Source of the DNA: JADFOI01 sp965218935
GTDB lineage: Bacteria > Acidobacteriota > UBA6911 > RPQK01 > JADFOI01
DNA: 64,000 bases
NCBI GenBank assembly: GCA_965218935.1
Contig: CBDCMH010000007.1
Coordinates: forward strand, 310,001-374,000
Direction: 5' to 3'
The position numbers and the translations under genes are program-made. Below the pieces are notes generated by a model. The model made no database searches. It was given only the letters and a program-made list of their open reading frames with translations, and was not told the origin of the DNA. Below are positions 33,327 through 42,597 of this stretch, one piece after another. Each line of letters opens with the position of its first letter. The first letter of the stretch is position 1.

Positions 33327-35150
33327 TTGCTAAAATCCTCGAAAGTGACTGATTTGCGCAAACTTCTGCCCTACCTCCGTTCCCATTTTCACTTGTTGAT
33401 TTTGGCTTTGGTCCTTCTGGTGGCGAGTGGTGCCCTGGAGACGATGCTGATCATGCTTTTGGCACCGATCTTCAACCAATTGTCGGCGGGGGCGGGGATG
33501 GTTGCAGGAGGGGAGGACAAATTCGCCTTTCTTCAGCAGCTCCTAGGCTTGAATCAAAACACTCTGGGGCGGATTGCCTTTTGTCTGGTTGCCTTCGCGT
33601 TTTTTAAGGGTCTCTTTCTTTACTGCGCTGAATATTCTATGAGTTATACCGGTCAGCAGGTGGTGGCCGGTATGAGAAAGCGCCTGTACAGGCATCTCCT
33701 GGATCAGTCTATGGCTTTCTATGCTCTGAACCCCACAGGGAAATTGATGGCGCGGGTTGTCAGCGATACCGAGCGGCTTCAGGAAACGGTGAGTAAGACA
33801 CTCACTGACTTTATCCGGCAGGTGCTGTTGATGCTGTTTTTCCTGGGTCTGGTGTTCTATACCGAGTGGAGGTTGGCGCTACTGTCCTTTTTGATCGCCC
33901 CGGCGGTTCTTTCGATCACCATGCATTTGGGTCGAAGAATGCGAAAGGTGAGCCAGTGTAGCCAGGAGAATCTGGCTGAGATCTCTCATGTCCTTCAGGA
34001 GACTATTGCCGGACAGCAGATTGTTCAGGCCTTTGGAATGGAAGAATACGAGAAGAGACGCTTCGGTCAGGCAACCGATCAGCTGGTGCGCACCAACCTT
34101 AAGGCTGCCCGCATCAGTGCGCTGAGTTCACCCCTGGTGGAATTCATCGGTTATGTTTCCTTCGTTCCCTTTTTTCTCTATGCCAACTATCAAATTAACC
34201 GAGGTTTCACCATCGGTGCCTTTGTCGTTTTTGTGGCCGCGCTCTTTCGATTGTATGAACCCGTTCGAAAGCTCTCCCGCATGCATTTGTACTTTCAGCA
34301 GGCCTTTGCTTCTTCCAGCCGGATCTTCGAACTGTTGGATACGCATATTGAGATTCAGGATTCACCAGGGGCTCGTAACTTACCGCCAATTCGGGAGGAA
34401 ATTGCCTTTGAAAATGTCTCCTTTAGCTACCCTGACGCCAATTCGCAACCCGTTTTGCGCAACATTAACCTGAGAATCAAGAGGGGGGAGATCCTGGCCC
34501 TGGTGGGAAGCAGTGGCGCTGGAAAGAGTAGTCTGGCGGCGCTGATTCCTCGCTTTTTCGATGTCGTCTCCGGGCGGATCAGCATCGACAAGAACGACAT
34601 TCATGCGGTGACGCTAGCCTCTTTGCGTCGCCAGATTGCCATCGTCACTCAGGACACCTTCCTGTTCAACGATACGGTTAAAAGCAATATTGCCTACGGG
34701 AGAGAGGATTGTACTTTGGAAGAGATCGTCGAGGCGTCGAGCTCGGCCCTGATCCATGACTTCGTCATCAGTCTCCCTCAGGGATACGACACGGTGATTG
34801 GAGAGCGGGGACAGGGGGTTTCCGGTGGCCAGCGCCAACGGATTGCCATAGCCCGTGCCATTTTGAAGAAAGCCCCCATTCTGATTCTGGACGAAGCCAC
34901 CTCTGCATTGGACAGTGAGTCCGAGCGTCTGGTTCAAGAGGCCCTGTATCACCTGATGCGGTATTGTACGACTCTGGTCATAGCCCACCGCTTGTCAACG
35001 GTTCGATTGGCAGACAGAATTATCGTTCTTGAAGCAGGTGAGATTGTTGAGATTGGAGATCATCAGAGTTTGTTGAAGCATTCCGGCGTCTATCGCAAAC
35101 TGTACGATGTTCAGTTTGCCGATGCCCAGCTAGCCTCAGCGAGAGAGTAG
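33327..35150 (+). CDS. MsbA-like lipid/polysaccharide ABC exporter
   Basis: A 607-residue half-transporter: six membrane helices in residues about 20-320, then a nucleotide-binding domain with Walker A GSSGAGKSS, signature VSGGQRQR, Walker B ILILDEATS and the H-loop IAHRLS. The layout is that of MsbA, which flips lipid A-core; other lipid or peptide exporters share it. The presence of KDO and O-antigen genes in the window supports the lipid role. A TTG start at 33327 is used with AGGAG 11 nt upstream. The stop TAG is the first three bases of element D. Confidence 0.87.
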   Translation: MLKSSKVTDLRKLLPYLRSHFHLLILALVLLVASGALETMLIMLLAPIFNQLSAGAGMVAGGEDKFAFLQQLLGLNQNTLGRIAFCLVAFAFFKGLFLYCAEYSMSYTGQQVVAGMRKRLYRHLLDQSMAFYALNPTGKLMARVVSDTERLQETVSKTLTDFIRQVLLMLFFLGLVFYTEWRLALLSFLIAPAVLSITMHLGRRMRKVSQCSQENLAEISHVLQETIAGQQIVQAFGMEEYEKRRFGQATDQLVRTNLKAARISALSSPLVEFIGYVSFVPFFLYANYQINRGFTIGAFVVFVAALFRLYEPVRKLSRMHLYFQQAFASSSRIFELLDTHIEIQDSPGARNLPPIREEIAFENVSFSYPDANSQPVLRNINLRIKRGEILALVGSSGAGKSSLAALIPRFFDVVSGRISIDKNDIHAVTLASLRRQIAIVTQDTFLFNDTVKSNIAYGREDCTLEEIVEASSSALIHDFVISLPQGYDTVIGERGQGVSGGQRQRIAIARAILKKAPILILDEATSALDSESERLVQEALYHLMRYCTTLVIAHRLSTVRLADRIIVLEAGEIVEIGDHQSLLKHSGVYRKLYDVQFADAQLASARE

Positions 35151-35287
35151 CCGGGATTATTCATAGGTTCTCGTTGCGAAGCGGGGAAAGCACCGACCTG
35201 ACTAGGCGCGTGACCCGCTTGCGGGTCGCGCAGTCAGGGCGGAGGGGTTCACTGCTGCAATGGAGAACTTATGCATAGCCCCGGCTA
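35148..35287. repeat. MITE-like element, copy D
   Basis: The shortest full copy, 140 bp, with the best preserved ends: left TAGCCGGGATTATTCATAGG then TTCTCG, right (minus strand) TAGCCGGGGCTATGCATAAG then TTCTC. The interior has a hairpin GACCCGC-TT-GCGGGTC instead of the 41-bp palindrome. The left end supplies the stop codon of the exporter gene. Confidence 0.85.
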
Positions 35288-35304
35288 AAGAAAGGAGACA
35301 GCAC

Positions 35305-36177
35305 ATGCGCAGTATGACGGGATTTGGACAGGCCACACGGTCCACCGAGGAAATGGATCTGGCTGTGGAGATTAAGACAGTAAACAGCCGCTACCTCGAC
35401 CTGAATTTACGTGTCCCCAGAGAGTTGAGTTCTTTGGAGCCGCAACTGCGAAAGGAAGTACAGTCCCATCTCGATCGAGGTCGAGTGGAGCTCCACTTTG
35501 AATTACACTCCAAATCCGGCAACCATCACGACTTGAATGAGGCTCTTGTGGAAAATTATCTTTCCGTTGCAGAGAGAGTCCGATCCATGGGTGCAAAAGG
35601 CGAGTTGGATGTGTCCTCTGTTTTGCAACTTCCCGGAGTGTTCGTACCGCATGAGGTGGAATTATCCCCCGATGGGATCTTTGAGAGTGTTATGGAAGCT
35701 CTTCGGGAAGCCTTGGAGAAGGTTGTTAATACCCGATCCAATGAGGGAGCGGCCCTAAAACAAGATTTCCAAGGTCGACTCGAGAACCTGATGAAGTTGA
35801 CCGATCGTATTGCAGAGGAAGCGGAACAGATTTTGGAGTACTATCGAGAGAAGCTGAAGAACCGGGTCGAGAAGCTGACCCAGGAGCAGCACCTGGACGA
35901 GAACCGATTGGCCCAGGAGATTCTCCACTATGCAGATCGTTCCGACATTGCCGAGGAGATCACACGTCTACGCAGTCACGTCTCCCAATTTCAGGAATAC
36001 TTGTCAGGCTCTGGGAATGAAGCCATCGGCAGAAGGCTAGACTTCATCAGTCAGGAAATGGGCCGGGAGATGAACACCATTCTTTCCAAGTCCCCTTTGC
36101 CCGCTATCTCAGAGCTGGCGGTGGAAGGGAAGACGGAGATCGAAAAGATTCGAGAACAAGTTCAGAATGTCGAATAA
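35305..36177 (+). CDS. yicC: YicC-family endoribonuclease
   Basis: A 290-residue protein starting MRSMTGFG, the near-invariant start of the family, and ending with the DUF1732 domain (GREMNTILSKS, VEGKTEIEKIREQVQNVE). E. coli YicC is an endoribonuclease that helps degrade small RNAs. The frame is open further upstream into element D, but ATG 35305 has AAAGGAG 7 nt before it and matches the family start. It overlaps gmk by 11 nt, as in many genomes. Confidence 0.93.
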   Translation: MRSMTGFGQATRSTEEMDLAVEIKTVNSRYLDLNLRVPRELSSLEPQLRKEVQSHLDRGRVELHFELHSKSGNHHDLNEALVENYLSVAERVRSMGAKGELDVSSVLQLPGVFVPHEVELSPDGIFESVMEALREALEKVVNTRSNEGAALKQDFQGRLENLMKLTDRIAEEAEQILEYYREKLKNRVEKLTQEQHLDENRLAQEILHYADRSDIAEEITRLRSHVSQFQEYLSGSGNEAIGRRLDFISQEMGREMNTILSKSPLPAISELAVEGKTEIEKIREQVQNVE

Positions 36178-36787
36178 GGGCAATCTCATTGTGATCAGCG
36201 CCCCCTCGGGCTCAGGAAAGACCAGTTTGGCGAACCGTGCTCTGGAGGAGATCCCGAGTCTGAAATTTTCGGTGAGTCACACCACCCGGAAGCCACGGCC
36301 TGGAGAGCGGGATCAAGTGGAGTATTTCTTTGTTTCGGAGAAGGAGTTCGAGGAGATGATTAAGCAGGACACGTTCCTCGAGCATGCCCGTGTTTACGGG
36401 AACTACTATGGAACGAGCCGGGCTTTTGTGGACGAGCAGCTGTCCGTCGGCTATGATGTATTGTTGGATCTTGACGTTCAAGGTGCCGCGCAGGTCAGAA
36501 AGAGCTACCCAGAAGCCATTCTCGTTTTCGTGCTTCCCCCTTCACTGGAAGTGCTCAATACGCGATTGACGAACCGTGGCTTGGATGATCCAAGTGCTAT
36601 TGATAAGAGACTGGGAATCGCAAAAAAAGAGATCCAACATTACACGAACTATCAGTACGTTATCATTAATACGAAGATTGAAGAATCGTTGGTTGAATTG
36701 AAGTCCATCATTCAGGTTTCCGGCTGTCGCTTGGAGAAGCGAAAGGAGCTGGCAGAGGAAATCATCAAGACTTTTCCAGGAGATTAA
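36167..36787 (+). CDS. gmk: Guanylate kinase
   Basis: A 206-residue enzyme phosphorylating GMP to GDP. P-loop SAPSGSGKTS, the GMP-binding HTTRKPRPGE and VEYFFVSEKEFEEM, and LDVQGAAQVR are present. Length is normal. It sits between yicC and rpoZ in the conserved yicC-gmk-rpoZ-coaBC order. Confidence 0.96.
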   Translation: MSNKGNLIVISAPSGSGKTSLANRALEEIPSLKFSVSHTTRKPRPGERDQVEYFFVSEKEFEEMIKQDTFLEHARVYGNYYGTSRAFVDEQLSVGYDVLLDLDVQGAAQVRKSYPEAILVFVLPPSLEVLNTRLTNRGLDDPSAIDKRLGIAKKEIQHYTNYQYVIINTKIEESLVELKSIIQVSGCRLEKRKELAEEIIKTFPGD

Positions 36788-36788
36788 A

Positions 36789-36995
36789 ATGACGGTTAGA
36801 ATTCCAGAACAGTTTGACAGCAAATTCAGGTTTATTCTGGTGGCTGCAGAGCGTGCCAAGCAGATCCAGCATGGAGCACCTCCCAGAACCGACGTCAAGT
36901 CAGGAAAGGCTGCCTTTATCGCCTTGAGGGAAGTGGAGCAAGACCTTGTTCCTTATGTCGTTCTCGAGGAAGTACTGGAGACAGAAGAAGAGTGA
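36789..36995 (+). CDS. rpoZ: RNA polymerase omega subunit
   Basis: A 68-residue protein with the omega pattern: FRFILVAAERAKQIQHGA, then KSGKAAFIALREVEQ. It promotes assembly of RNA polymerase. It starts 1 nt after gmk and its stop overlaps the GTG of coaBC by 4 nt. Confidence 0.9.
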   Translation: MTVRIPEQFDSKFRFILVAAERAKQIQHGAPPRTDVKSGKAAFIALREVEQDLVPYVVLEEVLETEEE

Positions 36996-38200
36996 AAATT
37001 ATTCTCGGTGTGACCGGTTGCATCGGAGCCTATAAGTCGGCCGTCGTCCTCCGGCTGTTGCAAAAAGAAGGTTTCGAGATCCTTCCTGTCATGACTCAGT
37101 CCGCCCAGCAGTTTATTGCCCCCCTGACTTTGGAGAAGCTGTCCGGTCACAGGGTGGTTTCCGATCTCTTCAGCGATCATACCGTTCAAATCGAGCATAT
37201 CCATTTGGCTCGAGAGAGTCATCTCCTGCTGGTGGCTCCGGCTACCGCCAATATCCTGGCCAAATTTGCCCAGGGTATCGCCGATGACTTCTTGAGTACG
37301 CTTTATCTGTCCACCGTCACACCCGTAATCGTTGCACCCGCCATGAATGTTGAGATGTGGCACCATGAAGCGACTTGGAAGAACATGGAGATTCTGAGGG
37401 ACAGAGGAGTGGTGGTGGTGGAGCCCGGCTCCGGCTATCTTGCCTGCGGGGAAGAGGGTGAAGGGCGTTTAGCAGAACCTGAACAGATCTTGGAGGCGGT
37501 GTTGAACACTTTCAAGCGGGAGAAATCTTTGCTGGGAAAGAGGGTTCTCATCACCGCAGGACCCACCATTGAGGACCTGGATCCGGTTCGGTTCATTTCC
37601 AATCGCTCCTCCGGAAAGATGGGTTATGCCCTGGCCGGGGAGGCTCAGTCGCGGGGTGCTCAGGTGGTACTGGTTTCAGGACCCACCCAGCTTGAAGCTC
37701 CGGAAGGAGTCGACCTGGTCCCGGTTCGCTCCGCCTCAGAGATGGCCCGGGCTGTCTTTCAACATTTTGCCCGTTCAGATGTGGTGGTGATGGCAGCAGC
37801 GGTTTGCGATTTCACTCCAGCCAACGTTTCCTCAGAAAAGATCAAGAAGAAGGATGCGAAGCCGGTCATCCACCTGGAGAAAACGGCCGATATCCTGAGG
37901 GAAATGGGGAAGCAAAAAGAGTGGCAATTTGTGGTCGGATTTGCTGCTGAGTCGGAAGCCTTGCGTGAGAACGCCCGTAGGAAGCTGCAAGAGAAAGGAC
38001 TGGACCTGATTGTAGGAAATGATATTTCTCGAGAGAATCAAGGCTTTGCATCCGATTTCAACCAGGTCGTCGTGATCGATGGCGAAGGAAAAGAAGAGGA
38101 ATTTCCTTCCCTTCCCAAAACGGATGTGGCACGCATCCTCTGGGACAAAATTGAAGTGCGCTACGCGCTCAAAAGGAAAGAGCTAAGAGCTAACCACTGA
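36992..38200 (+). CDS. coaBC: Bifunctional phosphopantothenoylcysteine decarboxylase/synthase
   Basis: A 402-residue coenzyme A biosynthesis enzyme. The CoaC flavoprotein domain (about 1-180) has GVTGCIGAYKS, the active-site His in EHIHLA, PAMNVEMW and the Cys in GYLACGEEGEGRL. The CoaB domain (about 185-400) has ITAGPTIEDLDPVRFISNRSSGKMG and the NDIS-type VGNDIS. GTG start overlapping rpoZ. The stop TGA is part of the first CTGACC unit of the repeat array that follows. Confidence 0.95.
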   Translation: MKIILGVTGCIGAYKSAVVLRLLQKEGFEILPVMTQSAQQFIAPLTLEKLSGHRVVSDLFSDHTVQIEHIHLARESHLLLVAPATANILAKFAQGIADDFLSTLYLSTVTPVIVAPAMNVEMWHHEATWKNMEILRDRGVVVVEPGSGYLACGEEGEGRLAEPEQILEAVLNTFKREKSLLGKRVLITAGPTIEDLDPVRFISNRSSGKMGYALAGEAQSRGAQVVLVSGPTQLEAPEGVDLVPVRSASEMARAVFQHFARSDVVVMAAAVCDFTPANVSSEKIKKKDAKPVIHLEKTADILREMGKQKEWQFVVGFAAESEALRENARRKLQEKGLDLIVGNDISRENQGFASDFNQVVVIDGEGKEEEFPSLPKTDVARILWDKIEVRYALKRKELRANH

Positions 38201-38281
38201 CCAGGAACCCCTGACCAGCTGACCTCCTGACCCCCTAACATACTGATTCGGGTCAGCCGGTCAGGAGGTCAGGTGGTCAGC
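38197..38281. repeat. Inverted GGTCAGNN octamer array
   Basis: Left arm: CTGACCAG-CTGACCTC-CTGACCCC. Right arm: GGTCAGCC-GGTCAGGA-GGTCAGGT-GGTCAG. The arms pair over about 22 bases with few mismatches around a 15-20-nt loop. It fills the coaBC-era gap. Confidence 0.85.
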
Positions 38282-38292
38282 TCCCCCACCCC

Positions 38293-39219
38293 ATGCCCAA
38301 ATCAGGTTTCGTTGCCCTCATTGGTCGCCCCAACGTTGGTAAATCCACCCTTCTCAATCAACTGGTCGGACAAAGAGTGGCCATCGTCAGCGATAAGCCT
38401 CAGACCACACGCAATCGAATTCTTGGGGTTCAAACAACCGAAGAATGCCAGATGATTTTCGTGGACACGCCCGGAATACATCGTCCCGGATACCTTTTGA
38501 ACAAACGAATGATGGCAGAAGTCTATGATTCACTCAGAGGGGTCGATCTGCTGGTTCACGTTGTGGATGTCTCCCAGAGGTATGGCAAGGGAGAAGAATA
38601 TGTACTGGACCTGGTTCAGAAAACCCAGAAGCCGACCATTCTGGCTCTCAACAAGGTCGATCTCATCAGTAAAGGCAAGATTCTTCCCGTACTTGAATTT
38701 TACAACCAGCAGTTTGAGTACCGAGAGATGATCCCTCTTTCCGCCCATCAGGGGGACAATTTCGAGTTGCTCCAGGAGAAGATCGCCGAGAATCTGCCGG
38801 AGGGGGAATTGCTCTACCCTTCTGAGTACATCACCGATCAACCGGAACGTTTCATCGTCTCGGAAATCATTCGCGAAAAGGTGTTGCACCACACTCGCCA
38901 GGAACTGCCCTACTCGACAGCAGTTCTGGTGGAAGTCTTTGGTGAATCCCGGAGGCAGGAGGGATTCCTGTCGATTACAGCCTCCATCATTGTGGATAAG
39001 GGCAGCCATAAGAAGATCGTGATTGGTCGGGCCGGGCGGATGATTAAAACAATTGGCACAGAAGCACGGGTGGATCTTCAAGATTTTCTGGATGTCCCCA
39101 AGATCTACCTCGAATTGAACGTTAAGGTCATGCCAGGGTGGAGAGATCAGGAGCATTTGTTGGATGAGCTGGGTGTCAGGTCCGCGAATTATACTCAGGG
39201 TTTTCCCAGCCATGCGTGA
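38293..39219 (+). CDS. era: GTPase Era
   Basis: A 308-residue ribosome-assembly GTPase. G1 GRPNVGKST, G2 region DKPQTTRNRI, G3 DTPGIHRP, G4 NKVD and G5 SAHQG are present. The C-terminal KH domain carries KGSHKKIVIGRAGRMIKTIG, which binds the 3' end of 16S rRNA. It overlaps the next gene by 8 nt. Confidence 0.96.
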   Translation: MPKSGFVALIGRPNVGKSTLLNQLVGQRVAIVSDKPQTTRNRILGVQTTEECQMIFVDTPGIHRPGYLLNKRMMAEVYDSLRGVDLLVHVVDVSQRYGKGEEYVLDLVQKTQKPTILALNKVDLISKGKILPVLEFYNQQFEYREMIPLSAHQGDNFELLQEKIAENLPEGELLYPSEYITDQPERFIVSEIIREKVLHHTRQELPYSTAVLVEVFGESRRQEGFLSITASIIVDKGSHKKIVIGRAGRMIKTIGTEARVDLQDFLDVPKIYLELNVKVMPGWRDQEHLLDELGVRSANYTQGFPSHA

Positions 39220-39844
39220 GGTTGTTGAGCAACTCAAATTTTTTTCAGATCTAGGAGTGACCCATCTCAATGTGAAAACGGACGAGTCTCCCCGATCACT
39301 CGAGGAAATTCGTCAGGAGATCGGCGATTGCCGGCGTTGCAAACTGTGGGAAAGGCGCAATTCCATTGTGTTTGGGGTAGGGAATCCGGAAGCTGATTTG
39401 ATGTTTGTCGGTGAGGCTCCGGGGGCGGACGAAGATGCTCAGGGGATACCCTTTGTGGGGCGGGCCGGCCAGCTCCTGACCAAGATCATAGAAGCCATGG
39501 GGCTGACGCGAGAACAGGTCTACATTGCCAACATCTTAAAATGCCGTCCTCCGGGTAATCGCGATCCGGAGCCGGATGAGGTGGAAACCTGTGAAGGCTT
39601 CTTGTTTCAACAAATCCAGGCTGTCCAGCCCAGGATTATTGTGGCTCTAGGCAGGCATGCTGCGCAGCTCCTGCTGCAAACCAAGACTCCCATTTCCAAG
39701 ATCCGGGGAGAATTCTTTCAATTTCAAAACAGTCTTCTGATTCCCACCTTTCATCCTTCTTATCTGCTTCGCAATCCCTCGTCCAAGCGTCAGGTGTGGG
39801 AGGATATGAAGGCCGTACAATCGCGCTTGAGGGAACTGGCATAA
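39212..39844 (+). CDS. Type-4 uracil-DNA glycosylase (iron-sulfur)
   Basis: A 210-residue DNA-repair enzyme that removes uracil. It has iron-sulfur cysteines CRRC near the start and ILKCRPPGNRDP... CEGF later, the catalytic loop GEAPGADEDAQGIPFVG and the HPSYLLRNP motif. ATG 39212 overlaps era; the longer upstream frame is only era read in another frame. The N-terminal extension (EQLKFFSDLGVTHL) is common to the family in this phylum-level group. Confidence 0.92.
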   Translation: MREVVEQLKFFSDLGVTHLNVKTDESPRSLEEIRQEIGDCRRCKLWERRNSIVFGVGNPEADLMFVGEAPGADEDAQGIPFVGRAGQLLTKIIEAMGLTREQVYIANILKCRPPGNRDPEPDEVETCEGFLFQQIQAVQPRIIVALGRHAAQLLLQTKTPISKIRGEFFQFQNSLLIPTFHPSYLLRNPSSKRQVWEDMKAVQSRLRELA

Positions 39845-39875
39845 GAGCAGGAGCGGGCGGGAACCGAATAGCCAG

Positions 39876-42134
39876 ATGAATCCTCTTTTCGCCGATGTGG
39901 CTGTGCCTCTCCCTCTTTTCCAGACCTTCACCTACTCTGTCCCGGATTCCATCAGGAACGAGCTGCACCCTGGATGTCGTGTCCTGGTGCCTTTCGGTAC
40001 CCGGCACCTGGTCGGTGTGGTGACCCACCTGCATCGGGAATCTCGGGAGGGTACGGTCAAGCCCATTCTCGAGACTCTGGACCGGAAGCCCCTCCTTTCT
40101 CCCGCACTGCTCAAACTTGGCCTGTGGATAGCGTCTTACTATCTTGCTCCCCCAGGCGAGGCGCTGCGAGTGATGCTGCCACCCGGGTTGTTGGCGAAGA
40201 AGGTGAAGCTGAATCAAGACCCATCGGAGCAGAAGTTCTGGCCGACCAAGCGACATCTGGCTGTGGTGGAGATGAGCACTGCTGAGGTCAAGCTGACGGC
40301 AAGGCAGAAGGAAGTTGTGGAGCTGCTGAGTCAAAGGAGCCTTCCCGTGGCGGTGCAGCCGTTTTTGCGAGAGGCCGGGTGTAGTCCGTCGGTACTTCAA
40401 AACCTTGTCTCCAAAGGGATGATCCGAATGGAGTCGGTTGAGAGTTATCGTTCCCCCTGGTCTCAGTCTGAGACCTCTCCGGCAGTCAAGAAGCATGACC
40501 TGAACTCGGACCAGCGGCGAATCTTTGAAAAAATTGAACAGCATCTCTCCATGGGCCAATTCCACAGCATGCTGATCCATGGTGTTACAGGGAGCGGAAA
40601 GACAGAGATTTACCTGAACGCGATCGCCAGTGCTCTGGCTGGCGGAAGATCGGCCCTGGTCCTGGTTCCGGAAATCGGGTTGACTCCTCAGATCTCCCGA
40701 TATTTTCGAGCCTGGTTTGGAGAAGAGGTAGCCATTTTACACAGCGCCTTGTCGGAAGGAGAGCGGTTTGATCAATGGCGGAGAATCCGAGAGGGCCAGG
40801 CCCGTGTGGTGATAGGGACCCGTTCGGCCGTTTTTGCTCCACTTGCTGATTTAGGAATCATTATCGTGGATGAAGAGCATGACAGTTCCTACAAGCAAGA
40901 GGAATTGCCGCGCTACCATGCCCGTGATGTTGCGCTCAAACGAGGAGAAGTGGAACAGGCGTTGGTGATCCTGGGTAGTGCGACGCCCCAGCTGGAGACG
41001 TTTTATCATTCCGTCCATAGCGGAGCCCCCGAGTACGAGACCCTCAGCTCACGGATTCTGGAACGTCCTCTTCCAACCGTACACGTGGTCGATATGCGGG
41101 TCGAGTTTCAAAAGCGAGGCAAAGCGGGCGTCCTTTCCCAACACCTGCAGGATTCTATCGCCGACAGGTTGCATCGCAGGGAGCAGGTCTTGATCCTATT
41201 GAATCGGAGAGGATATGCGTCAGCCCTGCTGTGTCGAAGCTGCGGGAGTACGGAAATCTGTGAAAACTGCAGCCTTAGCCTCACCTATCATCAGGACTCC
41301 AACCGTTTACTTTGCCACTATTGTGGGTATTTGAGGTCCGTTCCCCAACGATGTGGAGCTTGCGGCAAGGAGTATATTCACTTCCTCGGTCACGGCACGG
41401 AGAAGGTGCAGGAAATCCTGGAAACCCTCTTTCCCAAAGCAGCCATAGCTCGTTTGGATCGGGACACGGTCCAGCGGAAGGGGAACGTCCAGAAGATTCT
41501 GGGGGCGTTCGGGTCGGGTCAGACCGATATCCTGATTGGAACCCAGATGATCGCCAAGGGACACGATTTTCCACGCGTCACGCTGGTGGGAGTGTTAACC
41601 GCCGAGCAAGCTCTTCGGATGGCAGACTTTCGCGCTGCGGAAAGAACCTTTCAACTGCTGACCCAAGTTGCGGGGCGAGCAGGAAGAGGAGAACATCCCG
41701 GAGAAGTGATCATCCAGACCTATTATCCGAATCATTACAGCCTGAAGCACGCTCGTTCTCAAAACTACCGGCTCTTCTTTGAGGAGGAGATTCGTTTCCG
41801 GCGCAATTTTCGGTATCCCCCCTTTACGGCACTAGCCAACCTCATGGTCCACGGGCGACCCCAAACGAAAACACGGCGGGTGGCGGAGCAGGTAGCCGGC
41901 TTGTTGCTTCAGCAGCGGACGCGTCTTTCAGCTCAACGGCGCATGCGCGTTCTCGGGCCTGCCCAGGCGCCCCTTGAAAAACTCAAAGGTGATTACCGCT
42001 TTCAGATTTTGATCAAGAGCACCGATCGTAAGGAGCTTCATGAAGTGCTGCAGTCCGCCATGGAAGAACTGAGCCAGGAGAGAGCAGCGGTAAGAAAGCC
42101 TTCCATTGATATTGACCCTATGAACTTGCTCTAA
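39876..42134 (+). CDS. priA: Primosomal protein N' (replication restart helicase)
   Basis: A 752-residue superfamily 2 helicase. The N-terminal 3'-DNA-binding domain comes first (VAVPLPLFQTFTYSVP). Then Walker A GVTGSGKTE, DEEH box VDEEHDSSYKQEE, and the zinc-binding insert with eight Cys between about residues 455 and 505 (CRSCG, CENC, CHYCG, CGACG). Motif VI is TQVAGRAGRG. Complete and normal in length. 32 nt after the glycosylase gene. Confidence 0.95.
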   Translation: MNPLFADVAVPLPLFQTFTYSVPDSIRNELHPGCRVLVPFGTRHLVGVVTHLHRESREGTVKPILETLDRKPLLSPALLKLGLWIASYYLAPPGEALRVMLPPGLLAKKVKLNQDPSEQKFWPTKRHLAVVEMSTAEVKLTARQKEVVELLSQRSLPVAVQPFLREAGCSPSVLQNLVSKGMIRMESVESYRSPWSQSETSPAVKKHDLNSDQRRIFEKIEQHLSMGQFHSMLIHGVTGSGKTEIYLNAIASALAGGRSALVLVPEIGLTPQISRYFRAWFGEEVAILHSALSEGERFDQWRRIREGQARVVIGTRSAVFAPLADLGIIIVDEEHDSSYKQEELPRYHARDVALKRGEVEQALVILGSATPQLETFYHSVHSGAPEYETLSSRILERPLPTVHVVDMRVEFQKRGKAGVLSQHLQDSIADRLHRREQVLILLNRRGYASALLCRSCGSTEICENCSLSLTYHQDSNRLLCHYCGYLRSVPQRCGACGKEYIHFLGHGTEKVQEILETLFPKAAIARLDRDTVQRKGNVQKILGAFGSGQTDILIGTQMIAKGHDFPRVTLVGVLTAEQALRMADFRAAERTFQLLTQVAGRAGRGEHPGEVIIQTYYPNHYSLKHARSQNYRLFFEEEIRFRRNFRYPPFTALANLMVHGRPQTKTRRVAEQVAGLLLQQRTRLSAQRRMRVLGPAQAPLEKLKGDYRFQILIKSTDRKELHEVLQSAMEELSQERAAVRKPSIDIDPMNLL

Positions 42135-42147
42135 TGAAGAAGTGACA

Positions 42148-42597
42148 ATGGTTCAAATCGATGGCAAAGTTTTGGAGAAAATGGTTGGACACGCTCGTCG
42201 TGAATACCCTCTGGAGTGTTGTGGGCTCTTGTCCGGCAGCGGCTGGAAGATCGATGGTATACGACCGACCGCAAATCAAAGGCAGAGCCGTGAAGAATTT
42301 TTCGTTCCGGTGGAGGAACTCTTTGTATTTCTTAAAAAATTGCGGCGAAATGGCCAAGAACATCTAGGGATTTACCATTCGCATCCCACCTCCGAGAGCC
42401 TTCCCTCCTCTCGTGATGTGGCCGAGTTTCACTACCCGGAGGTGAGTTACTGGATTGTTTCCCTGGAGGGGGAAGAGCCGGATGTCCGTTGTTTTCGCTG
42501 GGACAAAACGGATTTTAAGAACGTTGACTTTGAGGTGTATGGACCTCTCTCTCGAGACTGCCGCTTTACGAAAAACGGCCTCAAAAGTGTAAAATGA
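42148..42597 (+). CDS. JAMM/M67 metallopeptidase
   Basis: A 149-residue Mov34/MPN-domain protein. The JAMM zinc site is complete: Glu in YPLECCGLL, His-Ser-His-Pro in IYHSHPTSE and Asp in SSRDVAE. Bacterial stand-alone members often cut a C-terminal extension from ubiquitin-like sulfur carriers or cysteine adducts. No ThiS/MoaD-like partner is nearby. ATG 42148 is preferred to GTG 42142. The stop overlaps the next ATG (ATGA). Confidence 0.88.
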   Translation: MVQIDGKVLEKMVGHARREYPLECCGLLSGSGWKIDGIRPTANQRQSREEFFVPVEELFVFLKKLRRNGQEHLGIYHSHPTSESLPSSRDVAEFHYPEVSYWIVSLEGEEPDVRCFRWDKTDFKNVDFEVYGPLSRDCRFTKNGLKSVK

